Shown here: piece after piece, positions 33,802 to 43,257 of the stretch
Position numbering within the stretch: the first letter of the stretch is position 1
Layout of the letters: every line of letters starts with the position of its first letter
NCBI GenBank assembly: GCA_037138595.1
Contig: JBAXIB010000003.1
Span: 89,302-153,301, forward strand
Origin: UBA4742 sp037138595
Lineage (GTDB): Bacteria > Actinomycetota > Acidimicrobiia > Acidimicrobiales > Acidimicrobilacustridaceae
DNA length: 64,000 nucleotides
Direction of reading: 5' to 3'
Translations under genes and position numbers: made by a program
The notes under the pieces: model-generated
What the model saw: the letters and a program-made list of their open reading frames with translations, nothing else
Told to the model about the DNA's origin: nothing
The model's database searches: none

Positions 33802-34578
33802 GTGGAGCGCCTTTTCACGTCGAAAGGTGATGTCGGAATTTGGGGTCATATTGCCCGGCCGCGCAGCGCGCCTGGAACGCGGAGTCCTGGCGTCATCATT
33901 TGTCATGGCTTTCCGCCCGGGAGCGACAAAGGCGAGCTGTCGGCTCGATCATTTCCTGAGCTTGCCGATCGCATAGCGACCGAGCTTGGTTGGATTGTCT
34001 TGGTGTTTTGCTTCCGAGGGTGTGGTGAGTCTGAGGGTGACTTCTCGATGGGTGGATGGCTCAATGACCTGCGAGCAGCATCGGATTTTTTTCATCGGCT
34101 CGAGGATGTCCAGGGCGTTTGGCTTGCCGGTTTTGGAACTGGCGGTGCACTGACCATGTGCGAAGCCGCCGACGACGAACGAATTTGTGGTGTTGCATCG
34201 CTGGGTTCGCCGGCCGATTTTGATGATTGGGCGGGTCATCCTCGACGACTTTTATTGCATGCGAGGGCCGCAGGAATTATCAATTCGCCGTCGTTCCCCA
34301 ATTCGCTGGACCGCTGGTCGCGTGAACTGCGCGACATCCGAGCAGTTGCGGCCGCGCCACGATTGAGTCCTCGACCGCTGCTGATCGTGCACGGCTCAGA
34401 CGATGATTCTGTACCCGTGTTCGATGCTCGGGTCCTGGCTGACGCGCACGGCGATGCGGATCTTCGTATCATCGACGGTGCGGGCCACCAACTTCGCCAC
34501 GATCCTCGATCTATAGCGGTTTTGCTTGGGTGGCTCGATCGTCAGCGCAATCAAGCCGCAAGTTTGGCCAACCGCTGA
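33802..34578 (+). CDS. Alpha/beta hydrolase with atypical nucleophile elbow
   Basis: A 258-residue alpha/beta hydrolase: VIICHGFPPGSDKG is the oxyanion loop, FRGCGESEGDFSMGGW the following strand-turn, PLLIVHGSDDDSVPV the acid segment and DGAGHQLRHDP the His segment. At the elbow (near residue 110) the sequence is LAGFGTGGAL where GxSxG is expected, so the Ser nucleophile is replaced by Gly. The protein may be non-catalytic, or use another residue. The start is GTG, 9 bases after the preceding small gene. Confidence 0.82.
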   Translation: MERLFTSKGDVGIWGHIARPRSAPGTRSPGVIICHGFPPGSDKGELSARSFPELADRIATELGWIVLVFCFRGCGESEGDFSMGGWLNDLRAASDFFHRLEDVQGVWLAGFGTGGALTMCEAADDERICGVASLGSPADFDDWAGHPRRLLLHARAAGIINSPSFPNSLDRWSRELRDIRAVAAAPRLSPRPLLIVHGSDDDSVPVFDARVLADAHGDADLRIIDGAGHQLRHDPRSIAVLLGWLDRQRNQAASLANR

Positions 34579-34587
34579 GTGACGATT

Positions 34588-35187
34588 TCAGTCAGCTTTG
34601 GTTTTGCCTTGTTCTTTTTTCGCCTTCTTGAACGCGCGCACTCGAGCCAATGACTCGGGTGAATGAATGTCGGCGACTGATCGCGGAGTCGCATCGGAAA
34701 ATGGCACTGCCGCGGTTTTCCATCCCCTTGGACGAATGCCAAAGCGTTTGGCCAAGATGGCCATGAAAATCTTGGCCTTTTCGTCGCCGAAACCTGGAAG
34801 CTCGCGCAACCGGCGGTAAAGCTCTGAGCCGCTGGTCGTGTCGCGCCAGAGTGCCTCGACATCACCGTCGTAGTTGTCGACCATGAAATTGCACAGTTCA
34901 TGGGTGCGTCGAGCCATTGCTGCTGGATAGCGGTGAAGGGCAGGTTTCGCGCAGAATAAAGTGACGACTGCGTCCGGTTCCATCGAAGCGATGAGCGCGC
35001 AATTCAACGTTCCTCCGAGGCGTTCTTGCAACGTCCACGGACCGCGGAATGCCCACTCCATAGGGACTTGCTGATCGAGCAACATGCCGATCAACAAGGC
35101 AAGCGGTTCGTCCATGAGGAATTTGTCGGCAACAGGGTTACCAGTGATGAAAAGCGGAGCGGGCATCGTCTTGGCAGAAACAACCAT
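34588..35187 (-). CDS. Uncharacterised HhH-GPD family protein (TIGR03252-like)
   Basis: A 199-residue protein with LALLIGMLLDQQVPMEWAFRGPWTLQERLGG (in parts) and LRELPGFGDEKAKIFMAILAKRFGI. These match the actinobacterial TIGR03252 group, related to endonuclease III-like glycosylases. The catalytic Lys/Asp of known glycosylases is not obvious and the Fe-S cysteines are missing. The tail is Lys-rich, fitting nucleic-acid binding. TAGCAT lies 6 bases before ATG 35187. A DNA repair role is inferred only from fold. Confidence 0.8.
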   Translation of the reverse strand: MVVSAKTMPAPLFITGNPVADKFLMDEPLALLIGMLLDQQVPMEWAFRGPWTLQERLGGTLNCALIASMEPDAVVTLFCAKPALHRYPAAMARRTHELCNFMVDNYDGDVEALWRDTTSGSELYRRLRELPGFGDEKAKIFMAILAKRFGIRPRGWKTAAVPFSDATPRSVADIHSPESLARVRAFKKAKKEQGKTKAD

Positions 35188-35215
35188 GCGCCGATGCTAG
35201 TCACGGATGCATCGA

Positions 35216-37945
35216 TCATCGGCCTCGGGGGTCATCCGCGTCGGCGTCGATGCCCAGTCGTTCAATGGTTTGCGCAACCGCAGCAGGATCGAAGAGGCCC
35301 GCTTTGGCGAGTGCGGCCAATACGGCGACTTCGACATGGGCAGCATCAGTTTCGAAAAAGCGGCGCAAAGCCTCGCGTGTATCGCTGCGACCAAATCCGT
35401 CAGTTCCGAGGGGAACAAATGTGCGGCCGTCAGGAACGAAACGCCCGATCTGATCGGGGACGGCTTTCATGAAATCGGTCACGGCGATGATTGGGCCAGT
35501 GCTGTCGGCTAATCGCGCCGTAACCGGTGCAATCTGAGGCTCCTGATTGGGATGTAATCGATTCCAGCGTTCGATGCCGAGTGCATCCTCTCGCAGACGT
35601 TTATAACTTGTGGCCGACCAGAGTTCGACGCCGATTCCGTGACGCGTTGCAAGTTCGAGTTGCGCGGTTCGGGCAGCGCCTTGAGCTGAGCCAGAAAAGA
35701 GAATGGTGGCTTGTGATTGGAGTCCGGCTGGAGGCTCCGCCCACCGATAGATACCTTCGAGGATGTCTTCGTCGGTCACGTTGGCCGCGCGAGCGGGCAT
35801 GACGTAGTTCTCGTTGTACAACGTCAGATAGTAAAAAATTGAGTCGCCGCCTAGTACCCCCGAAGCATCGGCCTGGCCGTACATGCGATGAATGCCCGCC
35901 TTGATAATCGCCGCAGTTTCATACGCGAATGCCGGGTCGTAACTTTGGCAATTAGGGACCGTCGAGGAGAGGATCAAGCTCTGGCCATCTTGATGTTGGA
36001 AACCTTCGCCTTCGAGGGTGGTGCGCCCTGCAGTCGCCCCCAGTAGGAATCCTTTTGCTTGAGCATCGGCGGCCGCCCAAATGAGGTCACCCACGCGTTG
36101 AAATCCGAACATCGAATAGAAGATGAAGAATGGAACCATTGGCGTTCCGCGATGGGAATAGGAAGTCCCGGCAGCGGTAAAACTCGCCATGGCCCCGGCT
36201 TCGGTGATGCCCTCTTCGAGTATTTGGCCATGATCGGATTCGATATAGGCCAGGAGTAGCTCGCTGTCGACGGGGTCATACTGTTGACCTTTCGCGGCGT
36301 AAATCTCGAACTCGCGGAACAGCGCATCGATACCGAACGTGCGAGCCTCATCGGGAATGATTGGCACGACGCGTCGACCGAATCCTTCGGTTCGGGCCAG
36401 GTTTCGGAGGAGGCGAGTAAACGCGACAGTCGTCGAAACCGCGTGGGACCCCGAACCGAGATCAAATTCATCGAAGGCAGCATCGGGTGGCATGGGGAGT
36501 GGTTGGCGAATCGGTAGCGAACCACTCGGGAGCGAGCCATTGAGCGTGTGGCGGCGATCCATCATGTAGCGATATTCAGCTGAGTCAACCGGTGGCCGAT
36601 AAAACGGCGGGTTGTCGCCGTCGAGTGCGTCAGCATCGATGACATCTTCAAGGTGAAGTCGAGTCCGTAATTCTCGGAGCTGAATGCCAGTCATTTTCTT
36701 GATTTGGTGGGTTGAATTGCGTGCTTCGAGGCCTGAACCAAGCGCCCAACCTTTGATGGTCTTGGCCAGAATGACCGTTGGGGCATCGTGTTGATCAAGC
36801 GCAGCACGATAGGCCGCGTAGAGTTTTTCGTAGTCGTGTCCACCTCGCGGCAAGGTCCGTAGCTCGTCATCAGTGAGGTGCTCGACCAACGATCGGAGCC
36901 GAGGGTCGGGACCAAAAAAGTGCTCGCGTATGTACGCTCCCGATTCAACGGCGTAGCGCTGGAACTCGCCGTCGACGGTGCTATTCATTTTTTGAAGCAG
37001 CAGGCCGTCGACGTCCCGCTCAATGAGTTCGTCCCATGCGGTACCCCAGATGACTTTGATGACGTTCCAGCCGGCGCCACGAAAGACGGCCTCAAGTTCC
37101 TGAATAATGTTGCCGTCGCCGCGCACTGGACCATCCAGCCGCTGGAGGTTGCAATTCACTACCCAGGTCAGATTGTCGAGACCTTCGCGCGCCGCAAGCG
37201 AAAGCGAACCTAGCGTTTCAGGTTCGTCACATTCTCCGTCGCCGACGAAACACCAGATGCGGGACTCGGAGGTGTCGTCGATGCCGCGTTGGTGAAGGTA
37301 CCGATTGAAACGTGCTTGGTAAATAGAGTTCAGGGGACCGAGGCCCATGGAAACGGTTGGGTATTCCCAGAAATGTGGCAGCGAACGTGGATGCGGATAC
37401 GACGGGAGTCCTTCGCTTTCACCCGAAAACTCTCGGCGAAAATGGGTGAGGTGCGACTCATCGAGGCGACCTTCGACAAAGGCGCGGGCGTAGATGCCCG
37501 GAGCACCATGACCTTGAAAATAGACATGGTCGCCCGCATGCCCGTTGTCCTTGCCGTGAAAGAAATGATTGAAGCCAACTTCGTAGAGCGCGGCCGACGA
37601 CGCGAATGTCGAAAGGTGTCCACCGATTCCGTCGTGGCGCTTATTGGCATTTGTGACCATGACCGCAGCGTTCCATCGCACATACGACCGAATGCGTCGT
37701 TCTAGTTCTAAGTCGCCGGGGAACCATGGCTGTTCATCGGTCGGGATGGTATTGAGGTACGGCGTGGACACCTCGGCCGGTGTACCGATGTGTCGCTGAT
37801 GAGCTCGCTCAAGGAGTTTGGACATCAAGAAACGAGCCCGCATCTTGCCTTCGCCGTCGATGACGGCATCGAGTGAGTCAAGCCACTCCGTTGTCTCCTG
37901 AGGATCTGAATCCGGAAGTTGGTGAACATAGCCATCAATGCTCAT
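35216..37945 (-). CDS. aceE: Pyruvate dehydrogenase E1 component, homodimeric type
   Basis: A 909-residue ThDP enzyme that decarboxylates pyruvate and acetylates the lipoyl group of E2. GDGECDEPETLGSLSLA and NCNLQRLDGPVRG form the ThDP-binding region, with HGAPGIYARAF and GGHDYEKLYAAY typical of AceE. GAAGGAG ten bases before ATG 37945 decides the start over the long upstream frame to 38125. E2, E3 and the lipoylation enzymes are at 51046-55654, so the complex is encoded in two loci of this window. It is divergent from the RNase HI gene. Confidence 0.96.
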   Translation of the reverse strand: MSIDGYVHQLPDSDPQETTEWLDSLDAVIDGEGKMRARFLMSKLLERAHQRHIGTPAEVSTPYLNTIPTDEQPWFPGDLELERRIRSYVRWNAAVMVTNANKRHDGIGGHLSTFASSAALYEVGFNHFFHGKDNGHAGDHVYFQGHGAPGIYARAFVEGRLDESHLTHFRREFSGESEGLPSYPHPRSLPHFWEYPTVSMGLGPLNSIYQARFNRYLHQRGIDDTSESRIWCFVGDGECDEPETLGSLSLAAREGLDNLTWVVNCNLQRLDGPVRGDGNIIQELEAVFRGAGWNVIKVIWGTAWDELIERDVDGLLLQKMNSTVDGEFQRYAVESGAYIREHFFGPDPRLRSLVEHLTDDELRTLPRGGHDYEKLYAAYRAALDQHDAPTVILAKTIKGWALGSGLEARNSTHQIKKMTGIQLRELRTRLHLEDVIDADALDGDNPPFYRPPVDSAEYRYMMDRRHTLNGSLPSGSLPIRQPLPMPPDAAFDEFDLGSGSHAVSTTVAFTRLLRNLARTEGFGRRVVPIIPDEARTFGIDALFREFEIYAAKGQQYDPVDSELLLAYIESDHGQILEEGITEAGAMASFTAAGTSYSHRGTPMVPFFIFYSMFGFQRVGDLIWAAADAQAKGFLLGATAGRTTLEGEGFQHQDGQSLILSSTVPNCQSYDPAFAYETAAIIKAGIHRMYGQADASGVLGGDSIFYYLTLYNENYVMPARAANVTDEDILEGIYRWAEPPAGLQSQATILFSGSAQGAARTAQLELATRHGIGVELWSATSYKRLREDALGIERWNRLHPNQEPQIAPVTARLADSTGPIIAVTDFMKAVPDQIGRFVPDGRTFVPLGTDGFGRSDTREALRRFFETDAAHVEVAVLAALAKAGLFDPAAVAQTIERLGIDADADDPRGR

Positions 37946-38061
37946 CGGACAGGCACTCCTTCGGGTAACGCTGCGTTGCAGTATGCATGATGACCGGGCA
38001 AAGTCGTCGCTGGCCGATGAAAGTAACCAACGGGCCGCCGCTGATGCGCGAGGATGCATCG

Positions 38062-39024
38062 ATGGCAACGGTCGTGTACACCGATGGGGCGTGTAGTGGA
38101 AACCCAGGTCCTGGTGGATGGGCATGGGCGGTTGAGGATGGCCGGTTTGCCAGTGGCGCGGAAAACCCGAGCACGAATCAGCGCATGGAAATTCAAGCAG
38201 CGCATGAAGCGGTTCTTGCTCTGCCTGGGCCGCTTGAAGTGGTGAGTGATTCCACCTATGTCGTGCACTGTTTTCGCGATAAGTGGTGGGAAGGCTGGCG
38301 AAGGAAGAACTGGCATAACTCGCAGCGCAAGCCGGTCGCGAACCGTGACCTGTGGGAGCCGTTCATCGACGCGGTATTGACTCGGGGCGATGTGACGTTT
38401 CGGTGGGTGAAAGGCCATAGCGGAATCGCTATGAATGACTTTGTCGATCAACTCGCCGTCGAGGCGTGCGGCGTGCCGACGAATGCAAAGCCAGAAACTG
38501 CTCAAGCAGACGCGTCGATTCAAGGACACGGCCTTGGCGTATTCGGTCACCGCCCGACTGAGCTCGGCGGCTACGACGATTCGGGAATCGCGGCGGCGGT
38601 GCGCGCCAAAATGATCGATATTTTTGATGCAAAAGCGGTGATTATCGACGACTTGGTTGTTGTGAGCGGACTTCGGCTCGGAGCAGAAATGCTTGGAGCT
38701 GAGGCAGCACTCGATGTCGGGCTGCCGCTCGTCGTGGTTTTGCCTTACCCCGAACCCGAATCGGTTTGGCCCGCAGCGAGCCAACAGCGGTTCAGGGGAC
38801 TGCGAGATCAAGCGCTTGATGTGGTGATGTTGCAAACCGCGAAACCGAATTCGAAACAGCAGGCGGGCGCGGCGCTGGCGAAGCGGGATGCATGGATTGT
38901 CGACCATGTCAACGAAGCATTATTGGTTTGGGATGGCAGTGACCCTGCGCTCGGGAAGCTCTTTCGATCAATGGGCCAGCGCCTCGGCGACGACGTGTGG
39001 GTGCTTGATCCCGCCGACCTCTAA
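38062..39024 (+). CDS. Ribonuclease HI fused to a YpsA/SLOG-like domain
   Basis: A 320-residue two-domain protein. Residues 1-140 are RNase HI with catalytic Asp8, Glu43, Asp63 and Asp129 and the His119 loop, starting TDGACSGNPGPGG, so cleavage of RNA in RNA-DNA hybrids is expected. After a short Ala/Gln linker, residues 155-320 (GHRPTELGGYDD, VVVSGLRLGAEMLGAEAALDVGLPLVVVLPYP, AKRDAWIVDHVNEALLVWDG) resemble YpsA/DUF1273 proteins of the SLOG nucleotide-binding superfamily. GAGG upstream supports ATG 38062. The fusion suggests control of hybrid processing by a nucleotide ligand, which is inference. Confidence 0.88.
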   Translation: MATVVYTDGACSGNPGPGGWAWAVEDGRFASGAENPSTNQRMEIQAAHEAVLALPGPLEVVSDSTYVVHCFRDKWWEGWRRKNWHNSQRKPVANRDLWEPFIDAVLTRGDVTFRWVKGHSGIAMNDFVDQLAVEACGVPTNAKPETAQADASIQGHGLGVFGHRPTELGGYDDSGIAAAVRAKMIDIFDAKAVIIDDLVVVSGLRLGAEMLGAEAALDVGLPLVVVLPYPEPESVWPAASQQRFRGLRDQALDVVMLQTAKPNSKQQAGAALAKRDAWIVDHVNEALLVWDGSDPALGKLFRSMGQRLGDDVWVLDPADL

Positions 39025-39034
39025 GTTTGTCTGA

Positions 39035-40846
39035 ATGGTTACCTCGACTCGGATCGGTTCTGACACTGGTGGAACCTTTACCGACGTCGTGGACAACCGA
39101 GGTCGATCCACCAAGGTGTTGTCATCGTCTAGTGACCCAAGTCACGCAGTGGGAGTCGCCATTACCGAGCTGCTTGGGGGGACGATTCTTGAGGTCCTCA
39201 CCCATGGCACCACGGTTGGAACCAACGCATTGCTTGAACGGAACGGTGCCACGGTTGGGCTGGTAACGACGAGCGGATTCGCTGATTTAATCGAGATTGC
39301 TCGCCAGGATCGGCCGTCGTTGTATGACCAATATGACGATCGTCCCGAACCGCTGGTTAAGCGTCAACATCGCTACGAAGTTGTTGGTCGCTTAGATGCT
39401 GCCGGCCAGGAGGTCGAGGCGATTGACGTTGACTCGATTGAGGTGCTGGACACCGAAGTCGATGCAGTCGCAGTCGCGTTGTTGCACAGTGACTTGAACC
39501 CAGCTCATGAACAAGCGGTGATGCGAGCGTTGGTGGAGCACGGCCATGACGTGACTGCCTCGCATGTCATTTCGCCGGAATTTCGTGAGTATGAGCGAAT
39601 CGTGACGACGGTCATCAACGCCTATCTTCGCCCCGCGTGTCGGGCCTATTTGCACCGACTTGCCGACCTCGCTGATCGAGTGTTCGTGATGACGTCTGCC
39701 GGAGGATTGATTCCAGCGGATGTTGCCGCAGAGCGCCCGGTTGACTTGTTGCTTAGTGGACCAGCCGGCGGTGTTCTCGCAGGAGCGCATGTCGCGAACG
39801 CGAACGGATGGCCAAATGCAATCACTTTTGACATGGGTGGGACAAGCACTGATGTTTGTCTCGTAATCGACGGCCAACCTGCTCCAGCGGCGCAGCGACA
39901 GGTAGGCGGCTTTACCGTTCGAGGTGCGTCGCTCGATGTGCACACCATCGGTGCGGGTGGCGGTTCGATAGCGATGGTTGACTCTGGAGGAGCGTTGGTC
40001 GTCGGGCCTCGAAGCGCGGGGGCGACTCCAGGTCCCGTTTGTTTTCGCCGTGGAGGAACTGAGCCAACCATTACGGATGCAAATGTCGTCGCTGGTCGAA
40101 TTCCGGTTGATGGAAACTTTCCTGGGATTGGAAGCCTCGATCGGGACGCCGCGGAATCAGCAATCTCGCGAGCAGGTCTCACCGCGACCGGGATGCTCGC
40201 GGTCGTTGATTCCGCGATGGAACAAGCTTTGCGGGCCGTGTCGGTCGAACGGGGTGTGGATCCGCGAGCGCTCGCCCTAGTCGCCTTCGGCGGTGCTGGT
40301 CCGCTCCATGCATGCACGCTGGCCGACGCGCTTGGAATGCCAATGGTGATTATTCCGGCAAGGGCAGGGGTGCTGTCGGCAGTGGGCATCTTGTGTGCCG
40401 ACGAACAACGCGATTTGGTCCGGACGTGGTCGAGTCGACTCGACGGCCCCGACCTTGACCTCGCTCGATCCCATTTGGCCGCGGAGGTTGCTGAGCTTTT
40501 GCAAGCAGACAACGATATGCCGGCAGAGATTTCAACGTCGATTGATTGCCGATACGCCGGTCAAAGTCATGAAATCACGGTGTCGACGATCGATGAGTTC
40601 CACGCCGAGCATCACAAACGAAATGGATACTCCAACGTCGATGGAAAGGTTGAAGTGGTCGCAATTCGCGCCAAAGCGCGCCGACCGTCTCTCGTGCAGT
40701 TAGCTGCGTTGCCTTCGCCACCCCGCCCGAGCGTGGTCGGCCCAATGGTGCTCGCTGAATCTGATTGCACGATCTGGGTTGGTGATGGATGGCGAGCTGA
40801 ACCGGGCGAAGCCGGCGCATTGCTCTTGACGAAGATCACACGATGA
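39035..40846 (+). CDS. hyuA: Hydantoinase/oxoprolinase subunit A
   Basis: A 603-residue protein with the N-terminal SDTGGTFTDVV phosphate loop, HGTTVGTNALLERNG, and the core FDMGGTSTDVCLV near residue 266 with GGGSIA later. These are ASKHA-type ATPase elements of the ATP-dependent N-methylhydantoinase/5-oxoprolinase family. TAAGTT lies 7 bases before the ATG. The stop overlaps the hyuB start (ATGA). The substrate could be a hydantoin, oxoproline or a ketone (acetone carboxylase relatives); no transporter or regulator nearby narrows it. Confidence 0.92.
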   Translation: MVTSTRIGSDTGGTFTDVVDNRGRSTKVLSSSSDPSHAVGVAITELLGGTILEVLTHGTTVGTNALLERNGATVGLVTTSGFADLIEIARQDRPSLYDQYDDRPEPLVKRQHRYEVVGRLDAAGQEVEAIDVDSIEVLDTEVDAVAVALLHSDLNPAHEQAVMRALVEHGHDVTASHVISPEFREYERIVTTVINAYLRPACRAYLHRLADLADRVFVMTSAGGLIPADVAAERPVDLLLSGPAGGVLAGAHVANANGWPNAITFDMGGTSTDVCLVIDGQPAPAAQRQVGGFTVRGASLDVHTIGAGGGSIAMVDSGGALVVGPRSAGATPGPVCFRRGGTEPTITDANVVAGRIPVDGNFPGIGSLDRDAAESAISRAGLTATGMLAVVDSAMEQALRAVSVERGVDPRALALVAFGGAGPLHACTLADALGMPMVIIPARAGVLSAVGILCADEQRDLVRTWSSRLDGPDLDLARSHLAAEVAELLQADNDMPAEISTSIDCRYAGQSHEITVSTIDEFHAEHHKRNGYSNVDGKVEVVAIRAKARRPSLVQLAALPSPPRPSVVGPMVLAESDCTIWVGDGWRAEPGEAGALLLTKITR

Positions 40847-42405
40847 GCCTTGATCCGGCATCGCTCCAAGTTTTGCTGTCGCGCTTGGCTGGTGTCGCTG
40901 AGGAAATGTCTGCAGTGCTGCGACGTTCGGCATTCAGCCCAAACATTAAAGAACGCGCTGACTGTTCGGCCGCGGTGTTCACCGTTGCGGGCGAATTGCT
41001 CGCGCAAGCCGAGAACATTCCCGTTCACTTGGGCTCGATGCCAGCCTCGGTTCTCGAGGCAATCGCCCGATTCGGGCCAAGTCGACCAGAACTCGAACGA
41101 GTTATGGCCGGCGAACACATCATCGTCAACGATCCATACGCTGGCGGGACCCACCTCAACGACATCACGTTGGTGACGCCGTGCTTCGCCCCCGATCTCG
41201 TCGGATGGGTGGCGACACGCGCCCATCATGCTGACGTTGGGGGGTCTGCTCCCGGCTCGATGCCTGCCGATGCCACTGAACTATTTGCCGAAGGTCTGCG
41301 GATACCGCCGCTGAAACTGACGACGGAAGTTCGGGCGCTGGTGCTCGCAAACTCCCGTACCCCCGACGAGCGTGCCGGAGATCTCGACGCACAGGTGGGC
41401 GCAAACGAGGTCGGCGTTGCCCGGCTCAGTGGTTTCGTCGATGCACCTCTCCATGAAGTCCTTGACTATGGCGAGCGTCGCATGAAGGCGGCGTTGGCAA
41501 AACTCCCTGAGGGTTCGTGGCGATTTACCGATGTCATCGACAGCTTTGGTCCGGCGGTCGATCAACAAGTCGAGACGGCGATCACCGTCGAAATGACAAT
41601 TGGCGCCGGGGAGATCGGTTTTGATTTCTCCGGCTCTGGTCCGCAGCGCCACGGAAATGTAAACGCGGTCGAATCGGTGACGGTGAGTTCAGTCGCTTAT
41701 GCGCTTCGGTCGGTATTGGATCCGACCTTGCCGTCGAATGGGGGCACACTTCGCCCGTTGACCGTTGTCGCGCCTTTAGGGACAATCGTGAACGCTCGAC
41801 CGCCCGCCGCAGTTGGCGCGGGCAATGTTGAAGTCAGTCAACGCGTCGCTGACGTCTGCTTCGGAGCGCTCGCATGTGCGCTTCCTGGTCTGATCAGCGC
41901 GGCGTCGCAAGGCACCATGAACAATGTCCTCATTGGCGGTATCTCAACGGGCGACTCGGTGCCGTGGGTGTATTATGAGACCCTCGGGGGTGGTCAAGGA
42001 GGCCGACCGCTTCGTCGCGGAATGAGTGGCGTGCATACGCACATGACAAATACTCGAAACACGCCAGTCGAGGCGCTTGAACGAGCGTTTCCCTTGCGGG
42101 TGAAACGGATGCGGTTGCGAACGGGAAGCGGCGGTGCCGGCTTGCACCCCGGAGGCGACGGAATCGAACGCGACCTCGAAGTGCTCGAGGCAGTCGTGCT
42201 GTCGCTGATAACAGAGCGGCGGGTGTCGCAACCCTGGGGAATGTTCGGCGGGGAGCCAGGAGCGAAGGGCGAAAATTGGCTGCTCCCGGGGGGCCAAGAA
42301 TCCCTGGCAGTGCAGCTTCCCGACAAAGTCACGATGTCGCTCGCCGCCGGTGATGTAGTGAGGATCGGTACTCCCGGTGGTGGCGGTTGGGGTTTCAACC
42401 CGTGA
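40843..42405 (+). CDS. hyuB: Hydantoinase/oxoprolinase subunit B
   Basis: A 520-residue subunit B with RSAFSPNIKERADCSAAVF, HIIVNDPYAGGTHLNDITLVTP, ATRAHHADVGGSAPGSM and GGAGLHPGGDGIERDLEVLE, all diagnostic for the HyuB fold. The metal-binding His and Asp of the DPYAGGTHLND and HHADVGG segments are present. It is co-translated with hyuA. Length is slightly below many relatives but no motif is missing. Confidence 0.92.
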   Translation: MSLDPASLQVLLSRLAGVAEEMSAVLRRSAFSPNIKERADCSAAVFTVAGELLAQAENIPVHLGSMPASVLEAIARFGPSRPELERVMAGEHIIVNDPYAGGTHLNDITLVTPCFAPDLVGWVATRAHHADVGGSAPGSMPADATELFAEGLRIPPLKLTTEVRALVLANSRTPDERAGDLDAQVGANEVGVARLSGFVDAPLHEVLDYGERRMKAALAKLPEGSWRFTDVIDSFGPAVDQQVETAITVEMTIGAGEIGFDFSGSGPQRHGNVNAVESVTVSSVAYALRSVLDPTLPSNGGTLRPLTVVAPLGTIVNARPPAAVGAGNVEVSQRVADVCFGALACALPGLISAASQGTMNNVLIGGISTGDSVPWVYYETLGGGQGGRPLRRGMSGVHTHMTNTRNTPVEALERAFPLRVKRMRLRTGSGGAGLHPGGDGIERDLEVLEAVVLSLITERRVSQPWGMFGGEPGAKGENWLLPGGQESLAVQLPDKVTMSLAAGDVVRIGTPGGGGWGFNP

Positions 42406-42451
42406 GTGGTTTCGCCCGAGATTGCGGCATTGGGGAGTTTGGTTTCGACCG

Positions 42452-42469
42452 AGGCAGGTGAATCTGCCT
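42452..42469 (+). promoter_or_regulatory. Inverted repeat AGGCAG-N6-CTGCCT at SDR promoter
   Basis: Perfect 6-base arms end within the TAGGGT hexamer at 42469-42474, which lies 6 bases before the SDR start. The overlap with the probable -10 element makes it a candidate operator. Confidence 0.4.
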
Positions 42470-42480
42470 AGGGTGAAGGA

Positions 42481-43257
42481 ATGGAACTGAACGGAATATC
42501 TGCCATCGTGACCGGTGGTGCCTCAGGCATCGGCGAGGCATGTGCTCGCCATCTTGCTGAACGGGGTGCCAAAGTTGTCATCGCCGACCTGCAAGACGAC
42601 AAAGGCAACGCACTTGCCACTGAAATTGGTGGTGCATTTGCCCACGTCGATGTAACCAACGTCGACGATGTAATTGCCGCGATCGAGATGGCCAAGGAGA
42701 TGGGTCCCCTTCGAGCACTCGTGAATTCCGCTGGTGTTGGATGGGCGACGCGAACCATTGGGAAAGACGGGCAATACGATTCTGCCCACGATCTTGATGT
42801 CTTCAAAAAGGTCATTGAGATCAACTTGATCGGAACCTTCAATTGCATACGCCTCGTGGCAACTGCGATGAGCACGACTGAACCGCTCGATGGTGGTGAA
42901 CGTGGATCGATCGTAAACATGGCCTCGGTCGCGGCGTTCGATGGCCAAATTGGACAAGCGTCCTACTCGGCGTCGAAAGGTGGAGTTGTCGGAATGACCT
43001 TGCCCATTGCTCGCGACCTGTCGGCAGTGGGGATTCGCGTCAACACCGTGGCGCCTGGACTGATTGACACACCGATCTATGGCGAAGGCGACAACTCCGA
43101 AGCGTTCAAAGCCAATCTCGAAAAGGGCGTGCTTTATCCGAAGCGTTTAGGCCACCCGCACGAGTTGGCCAGCATGGTCGTTGAGCTTGTTTCCAACAGT
43201 TACATGAATGCTGAGACAATTCGCGTCGATGGTGGCATCCGGATGCCGCCGAAGTGA
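42481..43257 (+). CDS. SDR family oxidoreductase, 3-hydroxyacyl-CoA dehydrogenase type II-like
   Basis: A 258-residue short-chain dehydrogenase with TGGASGIGEACARHLAERGAKVVIADL (in parts), NSAGVGWATRTIG, NMASVAAFDGQIGQASYSASKGGVVGMTLPIARDL (in parts) and NTVAPGLIDTPIYGEG. The VVIADLQDDKG strand and the long insertion before the active site resemble the HSD17B10 group acting on 3-hydroxyacyl-CoA or hydroxysteroids. AAGGA and TAGGGT both precede the ATG. The 3' end overlaps the start of the HipA-like frame. Confidence 0.85.
   Translation: MELNGISAIVTGGASGIGEACARHLAERGAKVVIADLQDDKGNALATEIGGAFAHVDVTNVDDVIAAIEMAKEMGPLRALVNSAGVGWATRTIGKDGQYDSAHDLDVFKKVIEINLIGTFNCIRLVATAMSTTEPLDGGERGSIVNMASVAAFDGQIGQASYSASKGGVVGMTLPIARDLSAVGIRVNTVAPGLIDTPIYGEGDNSEAFKANLEKGVLYPKRLGHPHELASMVVELVSNSYMNAETIRVDGGIRMPPK

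Noticed and set aside
37942..38907. 321-codon minus-strand frame antisense to the RNase HI fusion
   Set aside because: The plus strand has complete RNase HI catalytic residues and a YpsA-like domain; this is a shadow frame.
39646..40512. 288-codon minus-strand frame within hyuA
   Set aside because: Low-complexity Ser/Pro/Ala/Arg translation typical of an antisense frame; hyuA is unambiguous.
43208..43228. Earlier ATG of the HipA-like frame at 43208
   Set aside because: It would lengthen the overlap with the SDR gene without adding family similarity; kept only as an alternative.
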